A stretch of DNA of 64,000 bases, from NCBI GenBank assembly GCA_021397835.1, contig JAJFZO010000857.1:1-64000 (forward strand). The letters run 5' to 3'. Every line of letters starts with the position of its first letter. Position 1 is the first letter of the stretch. Source of the stretch: Moringa oleifera (taxonomy: Eukaryota; Streptophyta; Magnoliopsida; Brassicales; Moringaceae). The notes under the pieces were generated by a model. The model was not told the DNA's origin, did not search any database, and worked only from the letters and a program-made list of their open reading frames with translations. A program made the position numbers and the translations under genes. This document shows positions 26,277-39,083 of the stretch, in pieces.

Positions 26277-26513
26277 TAGTCAAAGAAAATTCCAAAATGA
26301 AATAGCTTGTAACAACCTCTCCCTTCTCAAGCAAACAGATCTCAACTCTGTAAAACACAAAGTTCTTACAGAGAAATGAAGAAATAAAGGAAGTCACCTT
26401 GGTCACAATAATTCTTTCTTCTTCTTGCTCTAGATTTTCTCGGCTTCCAATCAAACTCAAACTCAAAATTTTAACTAATGTCCTGAATTGAAAAGGAAGC
26501 ATAAGGGAGTCTG

Positions 26514-26520
26514 ATTTATA
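26514..26520 (-). promoter_or_regulatory. Possible TATA box of the NAC relic
   Basis: On the minus strand this reads TATAAAT, in the context CTTATAAATCAG, about 240 bases before the NAC start codon and followed by a plausible leader. Confidence 0.45.
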
Positions 26521-26559
26521 AGGGAGGGAGAGATGACCGTTAGTATGCATCTCTTTCAA

Positions 26560-27445
26560 GCGCCAAAATCCTCAGGTGATATTGCTATTTGGTCGTCATG
26601 ACACGTGCGAATGAGGAGAGTGTTATATGGCTTCCACTCTCTAGGTCTCCCGTCTTTGCGAACTGCACTGGCGGTCTATTCATCGCCAGCAGAAAGTTCT
26701 AGGAGAAGGACAGAGTGAAAAAGTACACCATTTTGATTTCGGAAATCGAAACCACAGTCTCCTCTCTTGGCACGCACACATACATGGGTTTTACACAAGT
26801 TCGGGAGTTGCAGAGGAAGAGTAAGAAGAGACGAACCTATCTGTCTTGTGCTTAGCTCGGAAACCACACAGCTCAATGGTCCAGAATCCACCAATGCCGG
26901 CTTCCTCTGCTTCCCCCGTCGCCGTAATTCATCAGTTTTGCCTAATTTTGGGGGTGGGTGATTGGGTGAGCGCAGTGGGCAATCGTGGCTGCTGCCAGAT
27001 GGGTTGAAAGATATTTTGAATTTTTTCTTCTATTTGTTTTCTGTTTACAATTTCTGTTCCAATTTTTTCTGTTCACAATTGTGCTCCCATTTTTTCTAAC
27101 GTGTTGGAGCTACAACATTTATACCTCATGTCTTTCCTATGTAATTGGATTCATGATTAAAGTTTTTATTGTCACTAATTTATTCTTTGGATCTTAATTT
27201 ATTTAAAACAAAAAAAAAATTCATTGACATTAATTTATCCACTTACTGTAAATAAAATCATTCATCATCAATTAATTTTGAAAAGCTGACAAAGTACAAC
27301 TTTGCAACTTTTGGTTCTATTAAGGAAAAAATTTTAAGAAATTTAAATTCAAAAATACCTTTGGAGAATAGAACCCTAACTAATTATATCCAATGCATTG
27401 ATGAAAACTACTTACATGGAATGGCACTCCTACATTAAACATGCA
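26560..27445. other. No recognised gene; upstream flank of the NAC relic
   Basis: Less AT-rich than its surroundings up to about 26990, then AT-rich. Opposing short frames at 26676-26961 overlap each other and show no domain. Confidence 0.4.
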
Positions 27446-28475
27446 TTTACAATGGGCAGAACAAGGTTGCTCCACCCATTAGCAGCCCATGCATCTCCTA
27501 CGATGAATACTTTTAGATAATTTATACTGCCAAATAGTCAAACCTATATCCAAACAATGAATACAGATATTGTAATAATAAGAGGAAGGAAGAGAGAGCA
27601 AACCGTTTCCCTTTATAGCCACGTTCCTAACGATCAAATTTTTTGTATGCCTCTCTCGCAATGTGCTTTAGAGTAAGCGATCATGGCTCGGCATAGTCGA
27701 ACATTGCTGAATCATGTTTTACAACTGGCTACCCCACCCAATAGCAACCCATACATCTCCTACACTGAATGCTTTCAGAACCTATATCCAACCAATGAAT
27801 ACAAATATTGTAATAATTATAGGGAGGAAGAGAGAGCAAACCGTTTCCTTTTATAGTCACATTCCTAACTGTCAAATTTTTTGTATGCCTCTCTAGATTG
27901 TGCTCTAGAGTAAGCGATCATGGCTCAGCATAGCCGAATATGGCTTAATCATGTTTTACAACCGGCAGAACATGGCTGCCCCATCCAATAGCAACCCATA
28001 CATCTCTTACGTTGAATGCGTCCTGATAATTCTTACTGTCAAATAGTCAAACCTATATCCAACCACTGAATACTGATATTATAATAATCAGAGGGAGCAA
28101 GGAGAGCAATATATTTCCCTTTATAGCCGCATCCCTAACGGTCAAATTCTTTGTATGCTTCTCTGGAATGTGCTCTAAAGTAAGGGATCATGACTCCAGC
28201 ATAGTCGAATATCGCTAAATCATGTTTTACAATCGATAGAACATCACTGCTCCATCCAATAGCAACCCACACTGAATGCTTTTTGATAATTCGCACTGTC
28301 AAATAGTCGAACCTATCTCCACCAATTGAATAGAGATCTTGTAATAATCAGAGGGAGTAAGGGAGAGCCATCCGTTTACCTTTTAGCCGCGTCCTTAACA
28401 GTTAAATTTTGAATGCTCTTCTGGGAGTGCCCTCTAGAGCACGGGATGATGACTCAGCTCAAGCAACGGGCTTTC
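27446..28475. repeat. Four tandem units of about 272 bp
   Basis: Units begin near 27446, 27718, 27955 and 28226 (a TTTACAAnnG landmark) and share CCAATAGCAACCCA, AATAGTCAAACCTATATCC, TTGTAATAAT, CCTTTATAG and a CTCTAGAGTAAG-like block. Unit 2 is shorter (237 bp) because about 35 bp are missing. The short frames seen on both strands shift from unit to unit, so no coding role is indicated. The type is minisatellite- or satellite-like. Confidence 0.88.
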
Positions 28476-28489
28476 ACTAATAGAACAAT

Positions 28490-30200
28490 GGAGTGGAGAA
28501 GAATTTTTTTTTTTATTTTTTCAAATTCATTTTTTTAATTAAACTTGATTTTTGATTTTACATTACTTATTATCATATTATCAACAATGTGTAAATAATT
28601 AAGGTGTTATATATATGATTTCTGAAATCCAAGATCTTGATTTATGTATCATTGTAAATTATTTAATTATTATCATTTCTTTAAATTTTAATTTTTTAAT
28701 AATTTTATTATTTTTATGATTTTAATATAAAGAATGCAACTTATAATTTATACTAGTTAAATGAAATATATTTTTTAATAACTTTCTTATTTTAATAAGA
28801 TAAATCTCCATATTCATAAATAGAATCCACAATAAAAAAATAAAAAAATCATACAAAAATTCCTTTTCATGAATTTACCTTATACAAATAAAATATTCAA
28901 TTAATGAAATGATCATTTAACATTTTTATTTGCATTAAACTTTCAAAGAAAAAATTAATAAAAATTCAGAAAACTATATAATTACTAAAAGAAAATAAGA
29001 GAAAGAAAGTGAAAATACTCAACAAAATCATATATATATATATATTAAAAAATTAGCTGAAAAATTAAAAATTCAACAAAATTCAAAGCAATATATAAGA
29101 AAAAGACAATAATAATGAAACATAGCTCTTTGTAAAGCAAAAAATATATATTTTACTGAAAAGAAAATAACATAAAATAATATAACATAAAATATATAAA
29201 AAATATATCAAAGGAAATAATAAAAAATCAAATATAATAAATATAATAAAATAAAAATAATTAAGAAAAAGAAAAATACAAAATATTAAATAACTTTAAA
29301 ATGCAAAAAATGTAAAAAATTTTAGGAATTATAAAATATGCTATAAAAATTTGAAAATAATAATTTTCATTTGCATTGATCTTTCAAAAAAAAAAAGTAA
29401 AAAAAAAATGTGGTAGAAAAGTAAAAAGACAACAAAATAACAAAATATCTTAAACAAATAAATGAAAGTATGAAAAAATAAAATCAAATAAAATTTAAGA
29501 AATCGAATAAATAAAAAATAAAAACCAAATAAACTAACAAGATTATAGCCACTTGGTGAGATTTAATATTTGTTATTTTATAGAAATAAAGTACTCAAAG
29601 ATGATAATAATAAAAATTATTTTATGTATTTAAAATTTATATTTTTATTATTGAGAAACTAAAAAATGGTAAAATCGTAAACTTATAATTTAAAATAACA
29701 TATTTTTTAGAATTAAAAAGAAGAGATTTTTTTTTAATAATTGTAAAGATATTATCTAGTTTTTTTCATAAAAATTAAAAAATCAAAAAATCTGTAAAAA
29801 AACAAAACACAAAAGAAAAGAACAAATTTTTAAAAAATTCAAAAATACCAAAAATCATAAATCATTTAAAAATAAAATAAAATAAAAGGTAAACAATCCT
29901 CAAAAAATAAATGAACTAAAAATTTAAAAAAATAAAGTTACTAAAAGAAAATAAGTGAAAGAAACTAAAATATCCAATAAAATTAAAAAATAAATAAATA
30001 TTGAAAAATTGGAAAAAAACAAAATATCTAAAAACTTAGAGAAAAAAAGAGTAAAAGAAAATCATAATAACATTAAATTGTTCTCTTAACATTAAAATGC
30101 AATAGTAAGAAAACAAAACTCTTTTATTCTCCAAATTTATACAAAAATAACATTAAATTGTTCTCCTAGCAATCATAAAAAATATTAGTGCATAAGATCA
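28490..30200. repeat. A-rich dispersed repeat, copy 2
   Basis: Plus strand rich in A, the mirror of copy 1. Shared landmarks in reverse complement are CTTGGTGAGAT near 29555 (CTCACCAATTGG near 18527), AAAATAACATATTTT near 29695 and a GCTCTTTGTAAAGC block near 29127 matching the CTTTGCAAAG motif. AAAACAAAACTCTTTTATT near 30112 marks another sub-motif. No coding content is visible. Confidence 0.65.
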
Positions 30201-33200
30201 GTGGATGCTTTTAAATCAAAAATTTTTGGATTGAATTTGAACAGTTTATTTAGTTTACTTATAGTCAATCGATGTTCATAGATGAAGATAAGATGTCGAT
30301 ATAACTGTATAAGGTGTCAAAACGATCACTACGAGACTGTTGATATGATTTGGTAAAATATAATTTTCTACCAAAATATTGTGTTTGGAATTTTCATGGG
30401 AAAATGATGAGAATTTTAATTGGGAGGCAATTAAATGTTATGTCGAGAAAGGATCTGTTATTGTGCATAGATATGCCAACACCTACCAAATAATGATAAG
30501 GGATGCGACTAGTTCAAAATTTAAGTTAAAACACATGGAGGAATTTTCCAATCCGGATGCTCATTGTTTTTATAATATGAACAGACTACTTCCAATCAAC
30601 AGTTATAGTATGGGTGCTAAAATCATTTATAACTATCTATTGTTGCTAGAATATTGAACATAAAGTTAAAACGTAATATTTCTAAAAGATATATACTATG
30701 ATGATATTTGTCAACCAATAAAAAAGATGATGCTAGTCAATTATTTAATGATTTTACAGTAATGCTGGGGATAGTTTTCACATAATTTATGAAATAAAAA
30801 AAAAGTTTGATTTTGAAAAAAATAAAACACTTCTAAAAGAAACTTGAGAATTGACGATTAAGAGGAGTGAAAGACAAACTTGATTTTTTCGTCTTTCTGA
30901 ATTAAGGAGATACCTTGGTGTAATTGGGATAGGGGAAAAAGTAGATCATTGTAATCTTACCTATTATACATAGAAAAATGACCATTAGGAAAATAAAGGA
31001 GAAAAAGAGAATGCTTTTCGATTACATATATACATATACATATATATACATACTATTTTTTATTTAAATATTGTTATCATAAATTAATATCAAATAAACA
31101 ATTATAGAAAAGAATACTAAAAAAAAGGAGATTATTTCCTTGATTTTGTTTGCTTTATTTTCTATTTTCTATTTTTTACTTATTTTCAAAAAAATATTTC
31201 GGTTTTTCAAACTTTCAAGTATTTTTATTTTTTATTTTTTTTTCTTACTTTTATTATTTTCATTATTTTTATTTTTATTTTAAATTTAAATTTAAATTTT
31301 ATTTATTGGTATTTTAACTATTTTTATGATAATTAAGATTTATTATTATTACTATTATTATTGTCATCATCATCATTATTTTAAATAGTTAATTTTAAAA
31401 ATATTAAGTGAATAAGATGTATCATATCAACTCTATAATTTTTAACTCGGAACAAATAAACTTGAAGAATTAATTAAATAGGAATTTCGCAAAAGTAAGA
31501 GCGGGATAAAGTTTATAAAAACCATATTTGAGTTTTTCTTTCGGAATTTTGAAATGTCAAGAAAAAATAATGTAAATTTAAGTTTAAATTAAATTATCTA
31601 ATAAGTTTAAGAAAAATAACTCATTAATACACTAATAGCAAGTTAATTAATGAACAACTCTCTCTAATAAAAAGAAATGAACTATCGGTTTGCACTTTTT
31701 TGTTTTAAAGAAGAAAAAAGAAGCGCTTTTCTCTTGAGGAAGAGAAAATGTGATAGGGAAAGAAACTCTCTTAGTTAATGCAAGTTATGAAATCTCTTGT
31801 ATCATTGCACAAATAGATGATTTGCTACACCATCTAATTTTAAGAAGTTAAGAGATGATGTTTGAAGATCATTGGCTTAGTGAAAATGGTTAATCTAATA
31901 TTATAATATTTTTTTATATCTTCATTGTCATATTTGATTAAAAGATGGTATAAAAATATTTAATTTAAATTTAATTATATTTTGAAAATTTTAAATTTAA
32001 TTAATTATAATTTTTAATGTTATATAATTTCACCAAGAGTAAGATTGAATAAATCAATAATTTGTTAAGATAAATATCATTTTATTATTCACATTTTTCA
32101 ATCAAGTTTTTGCATTTTTTTAACCAATTTTACACATAAAATATCTATTTGGTCCAAATTAAATTTTAATTTTTTTAAAGAAACAATTCAAATTGGTGAT
32201 ATTGTATAATAGAATTTCACTTAAAAGTTTTTACAAATGTGAAGAAATATACAACCAGAAAAGGTCAAAAATTTTGAGCATTGAATATATGTATTTTTAA
32301 AATTTTTAAAATATATATAAAAATAAATTTTACTACTCAAAAAATTTTCAAAAAAAAATTGATGGTAGCTTAAATGTTCTTTACATTTATTACAAAATTT
32401 AAAAATTTTATTATAAAAAATTAAAGATAATGTTTAATTTATACTTTGTTATTGATAGCATTTACATGGTTTTGTGGCTTATTATTTGTAATTAAGTTTT
32501 CTCAAATAGGAAGTAAAGCATCATTTTTTCAAATACTTGTATCTCTCTCAATGGCTAGCCAAGAAATAATTCAAGCTAGTGGTGTTGGAGGCCAATACAG
32601 CTACAAATTTTGTTAATACATTTTGACCCATATTATCTTAGCCTCAAAGCAACCAAAGCAACCTACAGATCTTAAAGACTTTTAATGAACATAACAAGTT
32701 AATGGAGTCATCTTTATCATCACATTTCCCTTCCTCTACTTGTCCCTATGAAAGCCTCATCTAAATCTCTAACTTTGATAGAACTTTTTCTTTTTTCGTT
32801 CTTTGTCTCACCAATCATCTAGCCAAATAGCCAATATTGTCAGAAGAAAGCTATTTAGAAGCCATGAAAACTATAGATCTCAAACTGCAATGAGAAAAGG
32901 AAAAAAACAAATAGAACAAGAAAACAAAAGTGGTAACATGAACCACTAAACAGTGAAAAAGGATGAACATATGCAGCTTGTTGCACAAAATATGTTACAG
33001 CTATTTAAGAAATTAAAAGGTCAATTTCCAGTAGGAATCTACCTCACCTATCTTTATTATCTCCACATACCACTAAAATTTTACTAAAGATTCCTTAATG
33101 CGTCTTAATTACACATCAGACAACAAAAATTTCCCTCTTAATCAACTCAATGGCTCTAAGATTTATTATGAAACTCACATTATAAACAATTTTGGTACAA

Positions 33201-33807
33201 CAATCGATGACCATGCTCTTATTTTAGTTTAGCCTATAAATGCAGAAAATAAATCATTGATGGCAATGGTTTTCGTCTAGCTTTCCTTCTAGTACCTAAG
33301 GCATGTTGAGAAGTATACAAAGACAACAGACCTGGTTGCTGTAAAACACAAGGAAAGTTACACAAGGAGCTTCAATTTACAGTCTCATCTACCCTCATCT
33401 CATCGATCACTCAAGGCAACTTTAATCTTAGACTACATTAAGAGCTAATTTTGTAGGAAGCATATGTTAGCATGATATTGAATGCTATGATATAGAAATA
33501 AGAATACTAACCTCTTGATTTCTTTTATTCCATTAGGAAATACAGTATCGTTATTGCTTTCTCATTACTAAAAAATAAGTTATACTTAAGGCACTTGCTC
33601 AGACAAGCTACTCAAATAGGATTAACATTAGATGTATGCCTAATGGCTTGCTTAGCCTTACCAATGCTTTTTATTATGTTTAGACAGCATTGACTTGCAT
33701 AGGTTATAATTAGTAAAAAATCAGCGACTTATCATTAAAGATCTTTGCTTAGTAGCCAATACATAGTTCAAGTCAAAGAACACCCTACAAGGTTTGTTAA
33801 ACACTAA
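30201..33807. other. No identified gene; AT-rich intergenic DNA
   Basis: The only frame of note is 30379-30657 (plus, 92 residues, contains KFKLKHMEEFSNPDAHCFYN). The last part faintly recalls a segment next to plant CACTA-type transposase frames, but the match is too short to call. The rest has mononucleotide runs and short ATATAC repeats near 31027-31050. Confidence 0.4.
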
Positions 33808-34389
33808 TGGCATGTTTGCTTCGTGGAATAGAATAGAGAAGAAATAGAAAATGTATTCTTTGGAATAGAAAAGAATAAATATTATTATGTTTGGTTTATT
33901 GGAATTGAATAGAGTATGAATTCATTTTCATATGTTTGGTTCATCAAAGAATAAGCTAGGAAAGTAATTGAAACAAGTTTAAATAACTAGTATATCTTTC
34001 AACTAAATTAATTATAATTTAATTAATTTTTATTAAAATAATATTAATTAATAAATATTTTATAATAATAAATTATTATAAAAATAATATTAATTAAATA
34101 ATATATTAATAATTATTTTTATTTTTAAAATTAATATTAATTAATATTTTAATAAAAATAATATTTTTTACTTTTTACTTTTTACTTTTTACTTTTTTCT
34201 TTTTTTGATAAATTATTTAAAAAATAAAAAATATTATTATTATAAAGATAATATTAACTAAATAATATGTTAATAATTACTTTTTATTTTTAAATATTAA
34301 TATTATAAAATTAATATTAATATTAATTAATATTTTAATAATAATAATTTTTATTTTTAATAAATTATTTAACAAATAAAAAATGAAGT

Positions 34390-34430
<41 letters not shown>

Positions 34431-34600
34431 TAATTTAAAAATTTTGTCAAGGGTACGTTGGGAATAGAAAAATATAGCAATTCCTTGTTTTCATGAAATA
34501 ACAATTCCGAGGGTTCACTTCGGAATAGCTATTCCAGGTTTTTAAGGAATTGGAATTCCTTAAAGAATTACAATTCTGTGATAAAAATGAACTAAACATT
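33808..34600. mobile_element. MITE-like non-autonomous element, about 0.8 kb
   Basis: The left end ATGTTTGCTTCGTGGAATAG and the reverse complement of the right end (ATGTTTAGTTCAT) form an imperfect inverted repeat. The ATGTTTGGTT-AT core recurs inside at about 33890 and 33937, and GGAATAG/CTATTCC inverted motifs are frequent near both ends. The interior is very AT-rich with a TA microsatellite. No coding frame. Exact ends and target duplication could not be fixed. Confidence 0.45.
34393..34425. repeat. (TA)n microsatellite
   Basis: About 16 uninterrupted TA dinucleotides inside the MITE-like element. Confidence 0.9.
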
Positions 34601-37600
34601 GAAAAAACAATTTCATACAAAATAAAATAAGAAAATAATTGATATTTCTGCCAATCAAATATGCCATAATTGTTCCTCTAGTTGTTGGCCAACCACTAAT
34701 GATACAAGGCTGTAAATCTAGGTGACCATAGATCTTTAACCAATGGTGATAATTTCATGTCGACCTGCTGAACTTGCTTTGGTATGTAAGTCAAAAAAGA
34801 TGCCCACCGAATATCTCTTAACTAAAAGACTAGTAAAATTTGAAAATGGTAGTGCGTGCAATAGTACATGCTTATATTCTGACTGCACAAACTGCACATT
34901 TCATATGCAACCTCATTGGCTCCTTTTTATTCCTTTATAACATAAATTTGCAACTTCTCCTTGAGTTGAATGCTAGTAATTGGATGCTTCATGCTGCAGC
35001 AAAAGCCATAGAACATTTGAAATGGCAACATTCTTTTTCTTTTGAACAAACATGGCAAAATTCATTTCTACTTAGCCGAAGAAGTCATGGCTACCTAAGA
35101 CATGGTGAATTATTTCTATTTCACTTTGTATCATATAAAAATGCAGTCTTGAATTTTCATTTTCGAGTGATTTTCATTACAAATATGAGCAGTCGATTCA
35201 TCTCAAAAGAAAAAATATATTACATTTATAAGTTAACAAGTGGTTCAAAAAAATTAAAAAATTAATAAATAATTCTCTTGTATATACCTAATTAGCTCAA
35301 CTATAATACAAAGTATATACAAAATTAGAATTGTTTCACATTCCTAAAAATTTATTCAAAAATAAAAATACAGTGGTAACTATCTTTTACTGTTTAATCA
35401 AAAAATTTAGTACAAACAATTCAATAGAAAGCTATAGTCATTTTTTTTTCTTTAACAACATTTATGATACTTTGAGGTGTTCAAATTAGAAAGAGTTTTT
35501 CCAAAGAAAAGGTCTAAAAGGATTAGTGTTTCCATCCTTATATTCTTAACTTCTTTTCCTATTGTTATATCATTGTTATGAATTATACATTCTGCACAAA
35601 AATGAAAAATTAATACAAGAAAATAAGACAAACTAAGAGGATTTATAAATTTGTATATGCTAATTATGAAATTCGTGGTTAAGGTTTTAGACCTTACTTA
35701 ATTTGTCCTTAAGGAATTTTTTTTTTTTGGGGTGTTCTCAATCAATTCTCTTAGCCAACTGCTATAACTCTTTGACATTTTCCATCAAGAATTGCATGCG
35801 ATGCCCATATATGCCATGTAAATGAGATATAAGAACCCTTCAAATTCATCAAAAAGGAAATTAAATAAAAATAGCCTAACAACCCACCAAAATCTCCCTT
35901 TTTCTCACTCCAGTTCATTTACCATTTGTCACCCACTCCACCAACATCCATTTTAACTCTAAATTTTAAGAAAATGCAATCATAAACCACATTTTCTTGT
36001 GCTTCTTTACATGATTCACTAATTTTCCTACTTACCAAGCATCAACTACCATGCCCAGTCCACCACCTTTGGTTTCCTGTTCGAGAACCACATAATGTGA
36101 CCATTTCATACTCTCACATGGCTTTTAAAACCTTTGTTACTTCCGGGCAAACCTTTTCCTTTTCTCTTAAAATGGGGAGGACGTCTAGCGCTAAAATATC
36201 AAATCTTTTTATTGGCATCTAGTGCTAAAATAATATAATTACTTAAAAATTTATAAAATTAAAAAATATTATATGTAACTAGAAAATTTATAGTTACATA
36301 TAGTTACAAATGAAGTGTGATCTATATGTCACCAAAACCCAGAAGGCCACGACCAACACCAAATCCATCCCACATTTTTTTTTTTTGGTGTGTCATCCAA
36401 GTGTTTGACGGCTACATTAGGACTCTTGATGCATAATGAGACTCCTATCAAATTAAAATTCATATATAAAATAGCTTAAACTAAATAATGAAATTTCGGT
36501 TCTTTAGATTAAAAATGGTTTTGAAATTGTTGGCTTCATTAATTTTGTGGTCCTTTTTATCATCCAAATCCCACCTTTAGTTAGGAAGAGCAGCTTTAAA
36601 AGTGGCTAACAACTAAACTTTTATTGGATGAGATTAATCAACACCTCCAACTTTGGTTGCAATTACATGCAACTAGACCGAAAAAAAAAGAAAAGAAAAA
36701 AAAGGTAATTCATTATTTGAATTGCTTAGAAAATGATCATTGTTCTGAATTTTATTTACTTTATAATTTATATAATATTGGAGAGTCATTGAAGATGACA
36801 TGCTGACTTTTTCAATTGTGTCAATAGATAATGTTTCTCTCTCTCTCGCTCTATATATATATATATATATATATGGACAATAGTGCAATATGCCAATGGG
36901 AGAAGAGAAAATTTAAAATAAAACATATATTAAAAAAAAAGAGAGAGAATGGGGAAGAAAAGATGGGGAAAGGAAGGGGAGAGAGATTTGGTTTAACCCA
37001 TCCAACCAAAATCGGAACCTTGGGTTCACTTTTTGGAGAGTGAAATTGAAGCGTAGTGGAGCCCTGATGGAGTTACTGATGCTTTGACCCAAATGCTTCA
37101 TCTGAAACCAGTCATGACCCAAAAGGGTAGATTGGTCCATTTTTCTGCTGGATCTTTTTCTTTTTGTCCTTCCGATAATGACATTGGAGAATTTTCCTGA
37201 GTATTCTGCTTTGTGGACACAGGCCCTGTTTGACTTTCGGAAGGGCTGAGGCAGAATGATATCTCAGGCTCACGTGGTAGTTGTCAGTGCCAGATTTAGG
37301 TGGGAGTTCTGGTTGCAAAACCCAGATTCTCAGTTCTTTTGTCTGAGAAGATGCTTTGCCTCTCCAGACACTCATATCTGTCACTGTTTAAATCTTAATT
37401 ATGCATTGTTTTCATACCCTTTCATGTGATGTGCACTAATGCCATGAGAGCCCTCCTGCCCAGCAAAAATATTCCCTGGCGGGCTCTTTGAAATTTAGTA
37501 TCCATGCACACTGCAAACTTGAGATCTGATCAGTCACTAATGGTATTAGATGATTAAGGCATCAGATGGACCGGAAAGAAAGATTCCAGATGCCTAATAA

Positions 37601-38150
37601 AATATAAGTGGCTAAACATTGCCTGCTTCTGATGGCAAGTTTTGCTGCAAATTCAGTTCTCTGAACATAGAGCATGAATTGGTATGTGAAGCTTTATGTG
37701 AGCAAAAATTCAACGATAGTGGAACCATGACATTAGAGATCAAATCAACCTGTCTTGTCTGTATAATGTGCATGAGTTGAAAGCATTATTGTGTTTTCTA
37801 AACCAAGATGGCTTTGAATTAGGGGGCTGCAAGGATCGGTTTGTCCACTAAGGTCCATGGTGGTAGGAAGAGTTGGAGAGACAATGATGTTAACCAATCT
37901 TTTTATAATATAGTCCACCAGATTAAGTGGGTTGATCAGATCCTATATGATCTTTACTTTGAATAATTATATCTTGAGCCTCCATTTTTCAACGTGGGTC
38001 GAAACCAGCGTCTCATCAACATTACTACTAGTTTTCTATTTGTTTGTTGGAGTTTATATTTGTTTATGATCGGAGAGAGCTTTAGATAATATAATTTTAA
38101 TTATCCATTTCGTTGTCTGTCTGATTTCGTTGTATCTTTATTGTTTATTC
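34601..38150. other. No identified gene
   Basis: Several frames of 60-140 residues occur (the longest is 34840-35265, plus) but none shows a family motif. The stretch directly before 38151 ends in TTTATTCAG, a good splice acceptor, so the right end is an intron of the ARM-repeat relic. Its 5' exons were not found here. Confidence 0.45.
36836..36873. repeat. Compound (CT)n(TA)n microsatellite
   Basis: A CTCTCT tract interrupted by one CG runs directly into about 11 TA dinucleotides. Confidence 0.9.
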
Positions 38151-38369
38151 AGGAACAAAGCTCTCATGGTGGAGGCTGGGCTCTGCTCAAAACTACCCAA
38201 GAATGTTGATTCCGTAGATGAATCAACAAGACATGAATTTGCAGAATTTCTGCTGTCTTTATCTACCCTGGCAAATGCACGACCTCCTGTTTCTTCAATG
38301 GAAGTTCTGCCGTTTCTGATTGGAATTCTTGAATCAGGCTCAGGGGTAGAAACTAAAGAATCATGTTTA

Positions 38370-38374
38370 GGCAG
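38370..38374. repeat. Target site duplication, left copy (GGCAG)
   Basis: Identical to 44182-44186; directly outside the first base of the 5' LTR. Five bases is the usual length for copia integrase. Confidence 0.95.
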
Positions 38375-38555
38375 TGTTGATGAATTTAAAATACTGTTTG
38401 AAGGATTCATCAAAGGACTGAGTCTTCCTTCACTAGGAGAAGACTCAGCCACCAACGAACAAACTTTATCCCATGATCCATCACCTCTTATCTCTTAGTG
38501 TACACATGGCACACATGCAACACTTCTCTCCCATGGAATCCTCACCTATCTCCAC

Positions 38556-38562
38556 TATAAAT
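38556..38562 (+). promoter_or_regulatory. LTR TATA box
   Basis: TATAAAT in the context CCACTATAAATAGCC; the same motif is kept in the 3' LTR at about 43674. Position about 180 bases into the LTR fits a U3 promoter with transcription start shortly downstream. Confidence 0.75.
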
Positions 38563-38656
38563 AGCCCCCCTCCCTAGCTCCAAAATCATTCATCAAGCTT
38601 CAAGCTTTTTTATCTCCTCTCCTCTCTTCTCCTATCTCCTCATATATTCTCCTAAT

Positions 38657-38762
38657 TTAGGGTTTTATTTTTTTTTTAATTTAAACTTTTATCCCTTTCC
38701 TAAATTAGGGTTTTACTTTTCCCTAATTTAGGGTTTTACCATTTCTTATCTTTAGGGTTTTA
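38657..38762 (+). promoter_or_regulatory. Cluster of four telo-box-like motifs in the LTR
   Basis: TTAGGGTTTTA occurs at 38657, 38705, 38728 and 38752; the third is part of the palindrome CCCTAATTTAGGG. The complement AAACCCTAA is the plant telo-box, found in leaders of many ribosomal and cell-cycle genes. The cluster is conserved in the 3' LTR (about 43774-43882). Confidence 0.7.
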
Positions 38763-39083
38763 TCTTTTCCTTCTAAAAAGGAAAAATAAAATCCTAATTT
38801 ATTTGTTCTATCCGGATTCCGAGCAAATCTAAAGGAGGTGTAGTATTACCGGATTTCTACTGTGCATAGGAGATCCGAGACAGAAATTTCTGAGCTGTTT
38901 TATCTTGGGGACGACGAGGCTATAGACTGTTGCACACCGAAGGCAGAGCTGCGAAACGTCTTAAAGAAAGCGACTTAGTCCGCGACTCAGCCTACTGGAA
39001 TTTTGGTAATATCTTTCCTGTTTACTATTTATTTCAGTTGATACAGTTTGCATCTACAACAATTTTAAGACGGTTCGATTGCC

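Larger units (their letters stand above)
38375..39061 (+). repeat. 5' LTR, 687 bp
   Basis: Starts TGTTGATGAATT and ends ATCTACAACA. It holds a TATA box at 38556, CT-rich leader-like sequence and four TTAGGGTTTTA motifs. It is about 97 % identical to the 3' LTR by eye. Confidence 0.97.

Noticed and set aside
26676..26961. Overlapping opposing frames in a GC-richer patch upstream of the NAC relic
   Set aside because: Mutually antisense, with no domain; probably old promoter or flank.
28490..30200. CRISPR-like or centromeric satellite array
   Set aside because: No regular short repeat-spacer pattern and no uniform satellite monomer; it aligns instead with the dispersed AT-rich family.
34840..35265. 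141-residue plus-strand frame, the longest in an otherwise empty stretch
   Set aside because: No motif or repeat recognised, overlapping frames of similar quality, and composition close to the surrounding intergenic DNA.
38138..38455. Minus-strand 105-residue frame over the ARM exon and LTR start
   Set aside because: Shadow of the plus-strand ARM-repeat exon running across the LTR boundary.
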